A stretch of 64,000 nucleotides of DNA, taken from NCBI RefSeq assembly GCF_000798815.1, contig NZ_JTLD01000033.1, forward strand, positions 1 through 64,000, in the 5' to 3' direction. This DNA is from Alistipes sp. ZOR0009. Lineage in GTDB: Bacteria; Bacteroidota; Bacteroidia; Bacteroidales; ZOR0009. Below the pieces are notes generated by a model, which saw only the letters and a list, made by a program, of their open reading frames with translations, was not told the DNA's origin and did not search any database. The number at the start of each line of letters is the position of its first letter. Within the stretch, counting starts at the first letter, position 1. A program made the translations under genes and the position numbers. Below are positions 33,828 to 43,149 of the stretch, one piece after another.

Positions 33828-35291
33828 ATGAAAAAAAATTCAATCTTCATAATTCTTATATCCGCTTTTTTTATGCTCACCGCATGTGAAAGTTTTCTGG
33901 ATATAAATAAAGATCCTAATTATCCTGAGAAAGCGTCACCAAAGTTGTTGCTACCTTCAAGCATTGCTTGGACTGCATCTAGAGTCGGTTCTGATCTACA
34001 GATGATAGGTAGTTTTTGGTGTCAGCATTACACTCAGAACAATACGGCTAACCAGTACAACACAACAGTAACGTATGCTCTAACTTATTCTAGTTACAAT
34101 GGTGTTTGGTCTGCTGCATATGCTGGTGCATTGAAAGATCTAAAGTCTATAGTAGAGACCTCGGAAGCAGAAAAGCAGTGGAACTACTATGTGCCCGCAA
34201 AAATACTTATGGCGTTCAATTTTCATGTTTTAGCAGATTTTTACGAAACAGTTCCTTTTAACGAGATTTTACAGGGGGAGGCTAACATGAAACCTAAGTA
34301 TGATGACGGGAAGACTGTTTATGCAGGAATTATTAAGTTACTTGACGAGGCTATTGAAAAGAAGGATTTGGCAATAGCCGCAAATGACGAAAATCCCATT
34401 AAGGCAGAGGATTTTGTTTATAATGGCGACATGAAAAAATGGATTCAGTTTGCAAAATCACTAAAATTTAAGGTTTTAATGCGTGATTATGAGGCAAATA
34501 AAGATGCTCTTGCCAAACTTATTGCCGACAACGATTTTGTAACTGTTGATGCTAGAATGAATGGATTTGTTGATCAAGAAAATAAGTCCAATCCTTTTTA
34601 TGAAAATGACAGAAGAAAATTGAACACAACTAATAATATAAAAGCTTCAAATACACTATTAGCATTTTTATCCGTTAAGAATGACCCTAGGATTGCCAAC
34701 TTTTTTGAAAAGGCCAAAGGTATTTATAAGGGTATACCATATGGTAATACATCGATTTCTTCTTCCGCTTTACCAAGTAATACAACTTCACGCGCCATGC
34801 TAGCGGCAACAGATCCTGTATACTTTTTGTCGGTTGCAGAATCGTACTTTACACTAGCAGAGTATTATGCCAGAATACCTAATGCGGCTAAAGCAAAAGA
34901 GTTTTACGATAAAGCAGTAAATGAGGCATTTCTTCGCTGGGGTTATACTAATGCTGCTGACTTTACTAAAGTTGGAGGTGCTTATGAATTTCCTAGTGAT
35001 GATACTAAAATGATTGAAGCAATAATTACACAAAAGTGGATAGCTTCTACAAGATGCCAAGCATGGGACTCCTTCTTCGATATTAATAGAACGGGATATC
35101 CAAAGTTAGGTACTAAGCAAACTACAGAAGGTGGTTATGTTGTTGGTCAGCTTGTTCCTGCAGCCAACAGCGTTCTTAATGCAGGAGAACTTCCTCGAAG
35201 ACTAATTATTCCTAAGAGTTCTTCAGACTATAATCCCAATGCCCCCAAGATTATCCCGATTGCACAAAAGATGTGGTGGCATAAGCAATAA
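33828..35291 (+). CDS. SusD-like lipoprotein, SusD_2 type (SusD4)
   Basis: 487 aa from the ATG at 33828 (an in-frame TTG lies at 33819), lipobox LTAC (Cys20). The early motif ESFLDINKDPNYPEKASP and the general pattern fit the SusD-like_2 subgroup that pairs with SusC proteins of the AMGMKKSEK type, in agreement with its partner. Later parts include AESYFTLAEYYARIP and ITQKWIASTRCQAWDSFFDINRTGYP. It begins about 25 bases after susC4. Confidence 0.92.
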   Translation: MKKNSIFIILISAFFMLTACESFLDINKDPNYPEKASPKLLLPSSIAWTASRVGSDLQMIGSFWCQHYTQNNTANQYNTTVTYALTYSSYNGVWSAAYAGALKDLKSIVETSEAEKQWNYYVPAKILMAFNFHVLADFYETVPFNEILQGEANMKPKYDDGKTVYAGIIKLLDEAIEKKDLAIAANDENPIKAEDFVYNGDMKKWIQFAKSLKFKVLMRDYEANKDALAKLIADNDFVTVDARMNGFVDQENKSNPFYENDRRKLNTTNNIKASNTLLAFLSVKNDPRIANFFEKAKGIYKGIPYGNTSISSSALPSNTTSRAMLAATDPVYFLSVAESYFTLAEYYARIPNAAKAKEFYDKAVNEAFLRWGYTNAADFTKVGGAYEFPSDDTKMIEAIITQKWIASTRCQAWDSFFDINRTGYPKLGTKQTTEGGYVVGQLVPAANSVLNAGELPRRLIIPKSSSDYNPNAPKIIPIAQKMWWHKQ

Positions 35292-35348
35292 AAAAGAGAG
35301 GTAAGAATCTTTCGATTCTTATGTTATTAACATTAAAAAGTTTCATTA

Positions 35349-35855
35349 ATGAAGATATTAAAGTTATTTACATTAATAAGTCTCTTCTCTTTAGCTTTTG
35401 CAAGCTGTGAGACTTATGAGGATCAAAAAGTAGAATATTCTCCTTTGTTTCCTCTTTGCGGACAATGGGTAGTAAGCATACACGATGCTGCTACAGGATC
35501 CCTAATTCCTAATGGTGATGGTTATACGCTTTATACCTATAATACCTCATCGAATGTCGATAACATTATGTGGGTTAGATTGTCTAATAGTGCGAACCCT
35601 TTTGGTGTTTTGGGTAAAGTGAATTGTTCTGTAGCAGAGAAGTCATTTAGCATTGTAAAAGGAGTTAACACTTTTTTTACGACTGACAATGAACTGACAA
35701 TTACTGAAGGTAAGGTCGTTTTAAATGGATTTGATACTCCATCGGGCGGTAAAAGCGATTTTATTTCGTTTAAGATGAAACCAACAACGAATAGTACTGT
35801 AACCTATTTGATAAAGGGTTTCAGAAGAACTGCTTGGCCTGAAGATATGCCTTAA
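35349..35855 (+). CDS. Small lipoprotein of the susCD4 unit, function unknown
   Basis: 168 aa, lipobox FASC (Cys20). The mature part is beta-rich with CGQWVVSIHDAATG, VDNIMWVRLSNS and FISFKMKPTTNSTVTYLIKG, suggesting one small barrel or lipocalin-like fold. Such proteins are often found after SusD_2-type genes; some are annotated as putative lipid-binding, which I cannot confirm. It starts 57 bases after susD4 and is followed by a strong terminator. Confidence 0.55.
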   Translation: MKILKLFTLISLFSLAFASCETYEDQKVEYSPLFPLCGQWVVSIHDAATGSLIPNGDGYTLYTYNTSSNVDNIMWVRLSNSANPFGVLGKVNCSVAEKSFSIVKGVNTFFTTDNELTITEGKVVLNGFDTPSGGKSDFISFKMKPTTNSTVTYLIKGFRRTAWPEDMP

Positions 35856-35877
35856 AATTTACTTGGTAAATAATTTC

Positions 35878-35914
35878 AAGAGGCTGTTTAATGAGAATTA
35901 AACAGCCTCTTTTG
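35878..35914 (+). terminator. Terminator of the susCD4 unit
   Basis: A perfect 15-bp stem (35878-35892 with 35897-35911) and a GAGA loop, ending in TTTTG. The longest stem of any terminator in the window. Confidence 0.9.
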
Positions 35915-36793
35915 ATAAAATTTTAAATAATTACATCGTAATTATTCTATTTCGAAGACAAAAGAATATGAATGACTAAGCGGATTGGCTTATATATGTG
36001 AGATTTTTATAAAAATTTTCCTCTTAGAGCACTCTCAGGGGCAGGATAATTCTATTTTGTAGATAATTGGTGTTAATTATTTATTTTATAAAGCCTTAAA
36101 TCTTGGTAAAGATTAATCTTGCGTATGAGTTGCTTTACGATGGAGATTATATATGGAGTCGAACCGCTTGAAAACGGTAAAAAGAGGAGGTTTTGGAGGA
36201 GATATCTGTCCGAATTCATCTCATGAAGTTATTGTTTTCATTCTTTGAGGAAAGACATCATTCTTGTTGATGTTTTCAGATACTGAAGAAATAAAGGGTT
36301 TTTAGTTTGTGTGTTTAGTTTTATGTGTTGATTATCATGTAATTAAACAGATTTGACAGTTGTCCATTCGTTTTTTATTTATAAGAACTAATAGTTTTGG
36401 ATTGAAGAATAAGTTAGCCTTATTGGCATTGTTTGTTTATAATTATGATTTTTAAAAGAAACTCATGTTGAATGCCTGGTTTTTTTGTGATTATATGGAT
36501 TGAAATCAAATATATAATAGGAACTAACGGTTAAAGATCTGCTATTGTTAAAGTCGTCAAAGGTAAGTTTGGTTTTTATAAAAAACGAACTTAATATTTT
36601 TGTATTAAGGTGAATAAATTTAATTTACAGGGCGGGTTTGTTGGAAAATAGCAGAATGAGATTATGAGATAGAAGATCAGCAAGGTATTTAAGTACGAGT
36701 TAAGTTTGTTTCGATGAATTATTATTTTCTCTTCATAAGAAAAACTAAATCCCTTTCACTATTTTTGAATTTCAAATCAAACCAGATATAACC
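35915..36793. other. Long AT-rich non-coding gap before mutS
   Basis: About 880 bases without a credible ORF on either strand, no RNA gene recognised and no long repeat. A possible promoter for mutS is TATTTTTG at 36595-36602 with TTTG at 36568-36571 (23-nt spacing), which would leave a 190-nt leader. Largest unexplained gap in the window; it marks the end of the SusCD region. Confidence 0.45.
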
Positions 36794-39409
36794 TTGGCTG
36801 AAGAAAAGAAATATGTAGAAACTCCGCTGATGAAGCAGTACTATAGCGTTAAGTCGAAGCATCCTGACGCTATTTTGCTTTTTAGGGTGGGGGATTTCTA
36901 CGAGACATTTGGCGAAGATGCCATCAGAGCGAGTGAGATATTGGGGATAACGCTTACACGTCGTGCCAATGGTTCAGCCTCATTTGTGGAGCTAGCAGGA
37001 TTTCCTCATCATGCTCTTGATAACTATCTTCCTCGTTTAGTTCGTGCAGGTCAGCGTGTTGCCATATGTGAGCAGCTCGAAGATCCTAAGCTGACAAAAA
37101 AAATTGTTAAACGAGGTATAACAGAGTTGGTTACTCCTGGTGTAGCCTTTAATGATAATGTTCTGGAACACAAGGAAAATAACTTTCTTGCTTGTGTGTA
37201 TGCAGATAAAAAATTAGCTGGAGTTTCTTTTCTTGACGTTTCAACTGGGGAGTTTTTTGCGGCTCAAGGGACCTTTGAGTACGTTGATAAGCTCTTAACC
37301 AATTTTTCTCCCAAAGAAGTTCTCTATCAGCGCGGTACTGACCATGAATTTGAGGCTCACTTTGGCTCTAAATTTTACACTTATAAGGTTGACGAATGGG
37401 TTTTTGGCAAAGAGATTGGCTATGAAAGGCTGCTGCGTCATTTTCAAACGGCCTCATTAAAGGGGTTTGGAGTAGAGGATATGCCTTATGCAATTTCTGC
37501 GGCAGGAGCAATTCTTTACTACTTAGATTTAACTCAGCACCATCAGGTGGGCCATATCCGTTCCATCTCTCGCTTGGAGGAAGATCGCTATGTATGGCTC
37601 GATAAGTTTACAATTCGCAACTTGGAGTTGTTCAATTCGGTAAACGAGAATGCTAAAACGCTTATTGATGTTATAGATCAAACTATTTCTCCAATGGGAG
37701 GTAGATTGATTAAGCGTTGGTTGGCATTGCCTTTAAAGGACATATCTGCTATAAATACCCGATTAAATGTTGTCGAATTTCTTATTGACAAGGAAGATGT
37801 TCGAGAAGGTTTGTCGCAGCATATCTATGAAATAGGTGATCTGGAGCGCATAATATCGAAAGTTGCCGTAGGTCGGGTAACACCTCGCGAAGTGGTTCAT
37901 TTGCGTAATGCACTTTATGCAATAAAAGGCATAAAGGAGGAGTGTGCCTTGGCAGAAAACGGCTCTTTAAGAGATTTGGGCGAACAGTTAGCCTTATGCG
38001 AGAATATTAGGCAGCGAATAGAGCATGAAATTCGGCCAGAGGCTGGTAATATTTTAGGGAAAGGAAGCATTATTGCAGATGGTGTAAATGCGGAGCTTGA
38101 TGAGATCCGCGCTATCATGAATCACGGGAAAGATTTTTTGCTGCAAATACAGCAGCGAGAAATTGAGAGAACCGGGATTACCTCTCTAAAAATTAGCTAC
38201 AATAACGTTTTTGGATACTATATAGAGGTTCGGAATACACATAAAGATAAAGTTCCTTCTGATTGGATTCGGAAGCAGACTTTGGTAAGCGCTGAACGGT
38301 ATATTACAGAAGAACTTAAGCATTACGAGGAGAAAATACTTGGAGCTGAAGAAAAGGTTCTTGCACTAGAGCAGCGGATTTTTAGTGAGGTGGTATCTGC
38401 ATTGGTAGAATATATTGCACCTATACAGTTAAATGCGTCGTTAGTTGCTCGGCTAGACTGCCTAATTGGCTTTGCTAAGGTGGCGTTGATGAATGGCTAC
38501 AGTCGTCCTTTGCTGGTGGATTCTGATGTTTTGGACATAAAAGATGGAAGACATCCCGTAATTGAAAAACAGCTGAATCATGATCAGCAGTATATTGCTA
38601 ATGATGTTTATTTAGATTCGAAGAACCAGCAGGTAATCATGATAACTGGACCCAATATGGCCGGTAAAAGTGCTCTTCTGCGGCAAACGGCGCTCATTGT
38701 GCTGATGGCTCAGGTTGGCTGTTTTGTGCCTGCATCTGCTGCTAAAATAGGGATTGTTGATAAGATTTTTACAAGAGTTGGAGCTACCGATAATATATCG
38801 CAGGGCGAATCGACTTTTATGGTTGAAATGCATGAGGCTGCCAGTATTTTGAATAACCTCTCTCCTCGAAGTCTTGTTTTGTTGGATGAAATTGGGAGGG
38901 GAACAAGTACGTACGATGGAATCTCAATAGCTTGGTCAATGGTCGAATACATTCACGAGCATCCTACAGCACGTGCAAAAACGCTATTTGCAACCCACTA
39001 TCATGAACTTAATGAAATGGAAAATTCTTTTGATCGAATTAAGAATTACAACGTTTCAGTAAAAGAGGTTGATGGTAAGGTGCTGTTCATGCGTAAGCTA
39101 GTTAAAGGAGGTACTGAGCATAGTTTTGGTATTCATGTTGCTCAAATGGCGGGAATGCCTCGTAGTGTGGTTGAACGGGCTGGAGATATATTGAAAGAAC
39201 TGGAGAGTGCTCATAGAGGTAACGGACTCGATAAGCCTGTAGACCAGATTGCAGCACATAGAGAAGGGATGCAACTTAGCTTTTTTCAGTTAGATGATCC
39301 TGTTTTGAAAAAGATTCGAGACGAAATTAAGGGGATGGATATTAATAATTTAACACCTATAGAGGCGTTGAATAAGCTCAATGAAATAAAAAAAATTGCA
39401 GGATTGTAG
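36794..39409 (+). CDS. mutS: DNA mismatch repair protein MutS (TTG start)
   Basis: 871 aa. The start is TTG at 36794: [20 protein letters not shown] aligns with the normal N-terminus of Bacteroidetes MutS, and no ATG is available before residue 13. The mismatch-reading motif (Phe-x-Glu, in VGDFYETFG) is near residues 36-42. The connector and lever domains fill 130-540. The ATPase domain has Walker A GPNMAGKS near 620 and [12 protein letters not shown] near 700, then ATHYHEL. It recognises mispairs and recruits MutL. The rare start codon may keep expression low. Confidence 0.97.
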   Translation: MAEEKKYVETPLMKQYYSVKSKHPDAILLFRVGDFYETFGEDAIRASEILGITLTRRANGSASFVELAGFPHHALDNYLPRLVRAGQRVAICEQLEDPKLTKKIVKRGITELVTPGVAFNDNVLEHKENNFLACVYADKKLAGVSFLDVSTGEFFAAQGTFEYVDKLLTNFSPKEVLYQRGTDHEFEAHFGSKFYTYKVDEWVFGKEIGYERLLRHFQTASLKGFGVEDMPYAISAAGAILYYLDLTQHHQVGHIRSISRLEEDRYVWLDKFTIRNLELFNSVNENAKTLIDVIDQTISPMGGRLIKRWLALPLKDISAINTRLNVVEFLIDKEDVREGLSQHIYEIGDLERIISKVAVGRVTPREVVHLRNALYAIKGIKEECALAENGSLRDLGEQLALCENIRQRIEHEIRPEAGNILGKGSIIADGVNAELDEIRAIMNHGKDFLLQIQQREIERTGITSLKISYNNVFGYYIEVRNTHKDKVPSDWIRKQTLVSAERYITEELKHYEEKILGAEEKVLALEQRIFSEVVSALVEYIAPIQLNASLVARLDCLIGFAKVALMNGYSRPLLVDSDVLDIKDGRHPVIEKQLNHDQQYIANDVYLDSKNQQVIMITGPNMAGKSALLRQTALIVLMAQVGCFVPASAAKIGIVDKIFTRVGATDNISQGESTFMVEMHEAASILNNLSPRSLVLLDEIGRGTSTYDGISIAWSMVEYIHEHPTARAKTLFATHYHELNEMENSFDRIKNYNVSVKEVDGKVLFMRKLVKGGTEHSFGIHVAQMAGMPRSVVERAGDILKELESAHRGNGLDKPVDQIAAHREGMQLSFFQLDDPVLKKIRDEIKGMDINNLTPIEALNKLNEIKKIAGL

Positions 39410-39451
39410 TCGTTTTGGGCAATCTCCTTTTGGAGATTTGCCCAAAATGAC
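39409..39451 (+). terminator. Hairpin after mutS, overlapping the tRNA promoter
   Basis: An almost perfect inverted repeat (39409-39427 with 39432-39451, one bulged T) begins at the last base of the mutS stop codon. The U-tract is missing; after the stem the sequence goes straight into the -7 box of the tRNA genes. It likely terminates or stabilises mutS mRNA. Confidence 0.6.
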
Positions 39452-39459
39452 TAAATTTG
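39430..39459 (+). promoter_or_regulatory. Promoter of the tRNA-Gly/tRNA-Leu unit
   Basis: TTG at 39430-39432 (in the loop of the mutS hairpin), 19-nt spacer formed by the right arm of the hairpin, TAAATTTG at 39452-39459. The tRNA-Gly begins 49 bases further on. Confidence 0.8.
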
Positions 39460-39508
39460 CATTCGCATTTGGGAAGGGAAACTTCCGGAATGAAGTTCTT
39501 AAAATTAT

Positions 39509-39581
39509 GCGGAAATAGCTCAGTTGGTAGAGCACAACCTTGCCAAGGTTGGGGTCGCGAGTTCGAGTCTCGTTTTCCGCT
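39509..39581 (+). tRNA. tRNA-Gly (anticodon GCC)
   Basis: Cloverleaf by eye: acceptor GCGGAAA/TTTCCGC, D-arm GCTC...GAGC, anticodon stem CAACC/GGTTG with loop TTGCCAA, T-arm with TTCGAGT, discriminator T as expected for glycine. 3' CCA is not encoded. Confidence 0.95.
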
Positions 39582-39587
39582 CGAGTT

Positions 39588-39672
39588 GCCTGGATGGTGG
39601 AATAGGTAGACACGCAGGACTTAAAATCCTGTGGCCATTGCGGCCGTGCGGGTTCGATTCCCGCTCCAGGTA
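39588..39672 (+). tRNA. tRNA-Leu (anticodon TAA)
   Basis: Acceptor GCCTGGA/TCCAGGT, anticodon stem CAGGA/TCCTG with loop CTTAAAA, a long variable arm (TGGCCATTGCGGCCG), T-loop TTCGATT, discriminator A. The long variable arm makes it class II. It lies 6 bases after the tRNA-Gly, so both come from one transcript. Confidence 0.95.
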
Positions 39673-39679
39673 CATTCTA

Positions 39680-39717
39680 AACCCTTTGTAGATTATGAAT
39701 CTGCAAAGGGTTTTTTG
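39680..39717 (+). terminator. Terminator of the tRNA-Gly/Leu transcript
   Basis: The stem AACCCTTTG...CAAAGGGTT, extended by AGAT/ATCT across a T-G wobble, is followed by TTTTTTG. Confidence 0.9.
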
Positions 39718-39907
39718 TTATTGTCTAGATTGTCATTGCTTTTTATTCTTTACGTTTTGGGCGTTATCGGTTTATTTTTAAAATAAAACGGAAGAAGTTG
39801 TTTAATAAATCTCAAAAAAAATACTAAATTTAACACATGGGGCGTGTGATGATGGGTAGATGGAGATGAAGGCCTCTCTTTATTGACAATATCTAACGTT
39901 CTAAAAT

Positions 39908-41098
39908 ATGCCAAATCTTGTTGCTATACCTCTAAAAACAAATGTTTCTATTGTTGAGGTTTCTTCTTCTGGTTTAATCGAAATTTGTCAGATTGCCTTT
40001 AAGGGGCAGGCTAAAGTTGTTGTTTGTGATAATGAAAAAATTGTCTCATTGGTAAAGGCTGGGGCAGAAACATACATTTATGCTCACAAAATAGTTGATT
40101 GTGCTCCTTTATTAATTTGGGAGAAGTGTATTCATGATGTGTGCTATTCTCATATAGCTGTAAAGGGGAATGTTGTGTATTTAGGGGCATTCTACTTGCC
40201 CAATATTTCGCTCGACCCTTTGGTCTGTATAGATTTTGCTGGAAATGAAGTGAGAGTAAAATCGGAAGTTCAATACAAACGATATTCGGGGAAGAGTATT
40301 TTACATATGAACGTGTATGAAAATTCTCTTTATCTATTTGAAAATCATTATCCAATGGGTGTTGTTGAATATGATGTCTCAAATCCATTTGAACCAAGGT
40401 TTTTGAAAGTGCGCGAGCTAGAGGTCACGACAAAACTTCAGTTCATCAAAAGAATTGCGGTAGCTAATGGTAGAATGGCCGTTGTTTCTAACTACAACGA
40501 CAATCTAAATTTAACCAACTATCTGCATGTATATGGTAAGACGGCTGTTACCTTGAGGTCGTATTTTGATAATATCTACCAGAATGATCCGAAGTATATA
40601 GAACTCCGAAAAGAAATGGGGGTGTTGCCCGAAAATGTTGAGTTGAAGGGGGCTTATAGTAGCCTGTATTATCTGAGGAAAGTAGTATCAGCTCCTTTTG
40701 CATCTTTACTGTCTTCTGTAATTCGCAAGCGGCATGTTTCTAAATTCAACATTAAGCAATTGAGTTATGCTACAGATCAGACTATCGATGTTGAGCATCC
40801 TATCCGAATTGTTGACGTTCTTTTTAGTCTGAATGACATGCTTTTTATGATCGCAAACGGGCAGGTTTGCTTTTTAGACGTAAGGTCAATGGAGACTCCG
40901 TTTGTCTACTTTGTCGATGGAGCAGTTGCCAATCCGATAAGGCTCATTGATGCAGGAATTCCTGATGCTGTGATTGTAAGTAGTGATACGGAATATGCTC
41001 TTGTATTTGTTGTAAAAGGAGAGAAAGGGCAGGAGAGGGCTGAATTTAGGAGTGAGGTTAAGTATAAAAAGGAATTTTTGATGCTGAAAAACAGATAA
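39908..41098 (+). CDS. Unknown protein, possibly beta-propeller
   Basis: 396 aa, no signal peptide and no clear membrane span. It consists almost wholly of short beta-type segments with repeated patterns such as HIAVKGNVVYLGAFYL, LHMNVYENSLYLFEN, IKRIAVANGRMAVVSNYND and FSLNDMLFMIANGQVCFLD, spaced about 50-70 residues apart. This suggests a propeller of six or seven blades, in part like LVIVD-type repeats (VVEYDVSNPFEP). A Lys/Arg-rich segment lies near 265-275. I do not recognise a named family. It stands between the tRNA terminator and a small unknown gene on the same strand (92 bases). Confidence 0.6.
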   Translation: MPNLVAIPLKTNVSIVEVSSSGLIEICQIAFKGQAKVVVCDNEKIVSLVKAGAETYIYAHKIVDCAPLLIWEKCIHDVCYSHIAVKGNVVYLGAFYLPNISLDPLVCIDFAGNEVRVKSEVQYKRYSGKSILHMNVYENSLYLFENHYPMGVVEYDVSNPFEPRFLKVRELEVTTKLQFIKRIAVANGRMAVVSNYNDNLNLTNYLHVYGKTAVTLRSYFDNIYQNDPKYIELRKEMGVLPENVELKGAYSSLYYLRKVVSAPFASLLSSVIRKRHVSKFNIKQLSYATDQTIDVEHPIRIVDVLFSLNDMLFMIANGQVCFLDVRSMETPFVYFVDGAVANPIRLIDAGIPDAVIVSSDTEYALVFVVKGEKGQERAEFRSEVKYKKEFLMLKNR

Positions 41099-41190
41099 CG
41101 ATCTTTTGATGCACATTTTTTTTTACATACATTGCCTCGGTGCATGATGGTTAAAATTGTGCTGTTGACGTAGTTCAAAAAGGTTTTGTT

Positions 41191-41448
41191 ATGGCTAGTT
41201 TTTCTGTAATTATATCCAAGGTGAAGGAGAGCGTTGGTGATTTATCCAATCTAAATCGTCAATTTGATAACTTTAGGGATGCCTTTAGTTATTTTGGAGA
41301 TGTTTGCGATATGAAGAATATTGATTATGAATTTAAGGGGGAGACTACAACTAATGCAGGAGGCCCTGGATATCCGTATACCGTTAGCTTGGTAGTGGAA
41401 GGAGTAGAAGAGCACCTTGATGAGCAAATATTTTTGTGTGGGTGTTAA
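41191..41448 (+). CDS. Small unknown protein (85 aa)
   Basis: No signal or membrane segment. The first half is amphipathic helix (ISKVKESVGDLSNLNRQFDN), the second is beta-type with GGPGYPYTVSLVVEGVEEH, and it ends in CGC. Codon use looks ordinary and a good terminator follows directly after the stop, which supports it being real. It may be cotranscribed with the propeller-like gene. Family not recognised. Confidence 0.5.
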   Translation: MASFSVIISKVKESVGDLSNLNRQFDNFRDAFSYFGDVCDMKNIDYEFKGETTTNAGGPGYPYTVSLVVEGVEEHLDEQIFLCGC

Positions 41449-41451
41449 ACA

Positions 41452-41490
41452 AGAAGGAAGCGGAAATAAAATCTCCGCTTCCTTCTTTGT
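41452..41490. terminator. Terminator between convergent genes
   Basis: The 13-bp stem AGAAGGAAGCGGA/TCCGCTTCCTTCT (41452-41464 and 41474-41486) is followed on the plus strand by TTGTTTT. It serves the small unknown gene and overlaps the end region of the sigma-factor gene, for which the reverse strand has only a weak T-run. Confidence 0.8.
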
Positions 41491-41491
41491 T

Positions 41492-41998
41492 TTAATATTT
41501 GTGCTCAAAATCTTTTAGCGAATTCATCAATTTCTGGCGGGAGAAAAAGATCCGACTTTTTACAGTGCCAATTTTTAGGTTTAGCATTTCTGCTATCTCC
41601 TTGTATTGGAATCCAGAATTATGCATTTGGAAAGGAATACGGAATTCATCCTCTAGCAAATCAACTTTTTTGCTGATTTCGCTGTGCGAAAATTCAACTT
41701 CAGGATTGATTTGATCGGGCTTGCTGTTCATCAAATACTGATTATCGCTTGTGTCAAATGTCGTATTTTGCTTTATGCTTTTTCTATAGTTGTTGATGAA
41801 CGTATTTTTCATGATGGTAAAAGTCCAAGCTTTAAGATTGGTGTTATCTTCAAACTTTTCCTTGTAGGTTAACGCCTTAAGAAAGGTTTCTTGCAATAAG
41901 TCCTTGGCATCCTCTCTGTTTGCAGTGAGGCTATACGCGAAGCGTTCCAAGCTTTGCTCTAGGTTGAGCAATTGGTTACTAAATTCAGCTGCAGTCAT
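41492..41998 (-). CDS. ECF-type RNA polymerase sigma factor
   Basis: 168 aa. Region 2 is residues about 10-75 (YSLTANREDAKDLLQETFLKAL, LKAWTFTIMKNTFINNYRK); region 4 is about 105-160 with the helix-turn-helix YKEIAEMLNLKIGTVKSRIFFSRQKL. No region 1.1 or 3, as in ECF factors. It directs RNA polymerase to a special promoter class. No anti-sigma (FecR-like or other membrane) gene is adjacent, unlike most ECF genes that control SusCD loci. Its own promoter is the housekeeping type (42047-42076). Confidence 0.9.
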   Translation of the reverse strand: MTAAEFSNQLLNLEQSLERFAYSLTANREDAKDLLQETFLKALTYKEKFEDNTNLKAWTFTIMKNTFINNYRKSIKQNTTFDTSDNQYLMNSKPDQINPEVEFSHSEISKKVDLLEDEFRIPFQMHNSGFQYKEIAEMLNLKIGTVKSRIFFSRQKLMNSLKDFEHKY

Positions 41999-42046
41999 AG
42001 ACGTTGGTTTTATGTTTATTTAAACTTAGTCAAAATAAATGTCTAA

Positions 42047-42076
42047 CAAATATACGCTATCGGTTAAACATATCAA
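42047..42076 (-). promoter_or_regulatory. Promoter of the ECF sigma gene
   Basis: On the minus strand: TTG at 42076-42074, 19-nt spacer, TATATTTG at 42054-42047. The leader is about 45 nt. Confidence 0.8.
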
Positions 42077-42434
42077 TACCCTCAAATGGCAACTACCCAG
42101 TTTTTGATAATTAGTCTAAATAATAACAATGATCAGCTGTATTAAATCAGCGACTTACCTGTGTCGTATAAATTATTTCTAAATAAAATTGGTTTGGCTG
42201 ACTATCAACTACAATTTACGATGCGCTAGAATCCGAATACTATTTTTTTAAGCTAATAAATATTAAAGAAAAATATTATCAATTTAATATGCTGGAATTT
42301 TTTTTCGCATAGGTAATGATAGATGATTGGAAATCGGTTGTTTATGGTATTGCTAATAGCGAATATTTTGATGTCTTGCCGCAGTAGATTCGGGCATTAG
42401 TGGTGATATTTAATGTATTTATTATGTTGGATTG
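42077..42434. other. AT-rich intergenic region
   Basis: About 360 bases upstream of the sigma-factor promoter and downstream of the O-methyltransferase. No ORF, RNA gene or repeat seen. Confidence 0.4.
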
Positions 42435-42475
42435 CTATAAAGACGTCATCAAGATTTAGCATGACGTCTTTATAG
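42435..42475 (-). terminator. 15-bp perfect inverted repeat after the O-methyltransferase gene
   Basis: CTATAAAGACGTCAT pairs exactly with 42461-42475, with an 11-nt loop. It lies 23 bases beyond the stop codon. The T-run is only the one within the stem, so termination may be partial; an operator is less likely given its place. Confidence 0.6.
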
Positions 42476-42497
42476 TTCGTCTTAATTTGTTATGGTA

Positions 42498-43148
42498 TTA
42501 TTTTTTTCTTTTCATTTTTATAAATGTCATTCCATCTCTAAATGGGACAATGACGTTTTCAACATCTGGATCGTCTTGTACCATCTGGTTGAACTTTAAT
42601 ATTTGTTGTGTGTAGAGGTCTGTTGGTGTGGGCGTTTCTATAACTTTGCCATCCCATAGGACATTGTCGGCAAGAATAAAGCCTTCGTCGGTAATAAGCT
42701 CTTTTGCCATTTTGTAATATTCTGGATATTCACGCTTGTCTCCGTCTATAAAGATAAGGTCAAACTTTAAATTTAGGTTTGGAGCGAGCTTTAGGGCTGA
42801 CCCAACGTGCTGTACTATTTTATTGGTGTATCCACTGCGTTCAATGAAATCACTAGCAAGCTCTTCTAGCTCGTCATTTATTTCAAAAGTGTGTAGGCAT
42901 CCGTCATCCGTTAATCCTTTGGCCAAACAAATTGCCGAATAGCCTGTGAATGTGCCTATTTCAAGTATAAACTTAGGTTTGATCATGTAGCTGATCATTT
43001 CCAGTATTTTTCCCTGTATATGGCCAGATACCATTCTAGGCTGGAGCACATGAAGATGGGTTTGGCGATTGAGTTCTGCAAGCAAGTGATCTTCTTGGGT
43101 TGTGTGCTGTTCGATGTAACGTTCTATAGCCGTGTTCTTTTGAAGCAT
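42498..43148 (-). CDS. SAM-dependent O-methyltransferase (class I, catechol-type)
   Basis: 216 aa from the ATG at 43148, one base after the stop codon of the upstream peptidase; the frame is open to 43202, but that would overlap the peptidase gene. SAM-binding motif I is LEIGTFTGYSAI, followed by HTFEIN, then the metal site region DLIFIDGDKREYPEYY and LADNVLWDGKV. This is the methyltransferase_3 (CaffeoylCoA/catechol) family, which methylates hydroxyl groups using a divalent metal. Substrate unknown. Translationally coupled to the M16 peptidase. Confidence 0.88.
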   Translation of the reverse strand: MLQKNTAIERYIEQHTTQEDHLLAELNRQTHLHVLQPRMVSGHIQGKILEMISYMIKPKFILEIGTFTGYSAICLAKGLTDDGCLHTFEINDELEELASDFIERSGYTNKIVQHVGSALKLAPNLNLKFDLIFIDGDKREYPEYYKMAKELITDEGFILADNVLWDGKVIETPTPTDLYTQQILKFNQMVQDDPDVENVIVPFRDGMTFIKMKRKK

Positions 43149-43149
43149 T

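Noticed and set aside
13215-35855. Polysaccharide-utilisation locus
   Set aside because: No carbohydrate-active enzyme, sulfatase or sensor is present; the SusCD genes alone do not establish glycan use.
41499-41872. Plus-strand frames inside the sigma-factor gene
   Set aside because: Shadows of the well-supported minus-strand gene; no motif or signal of their own.
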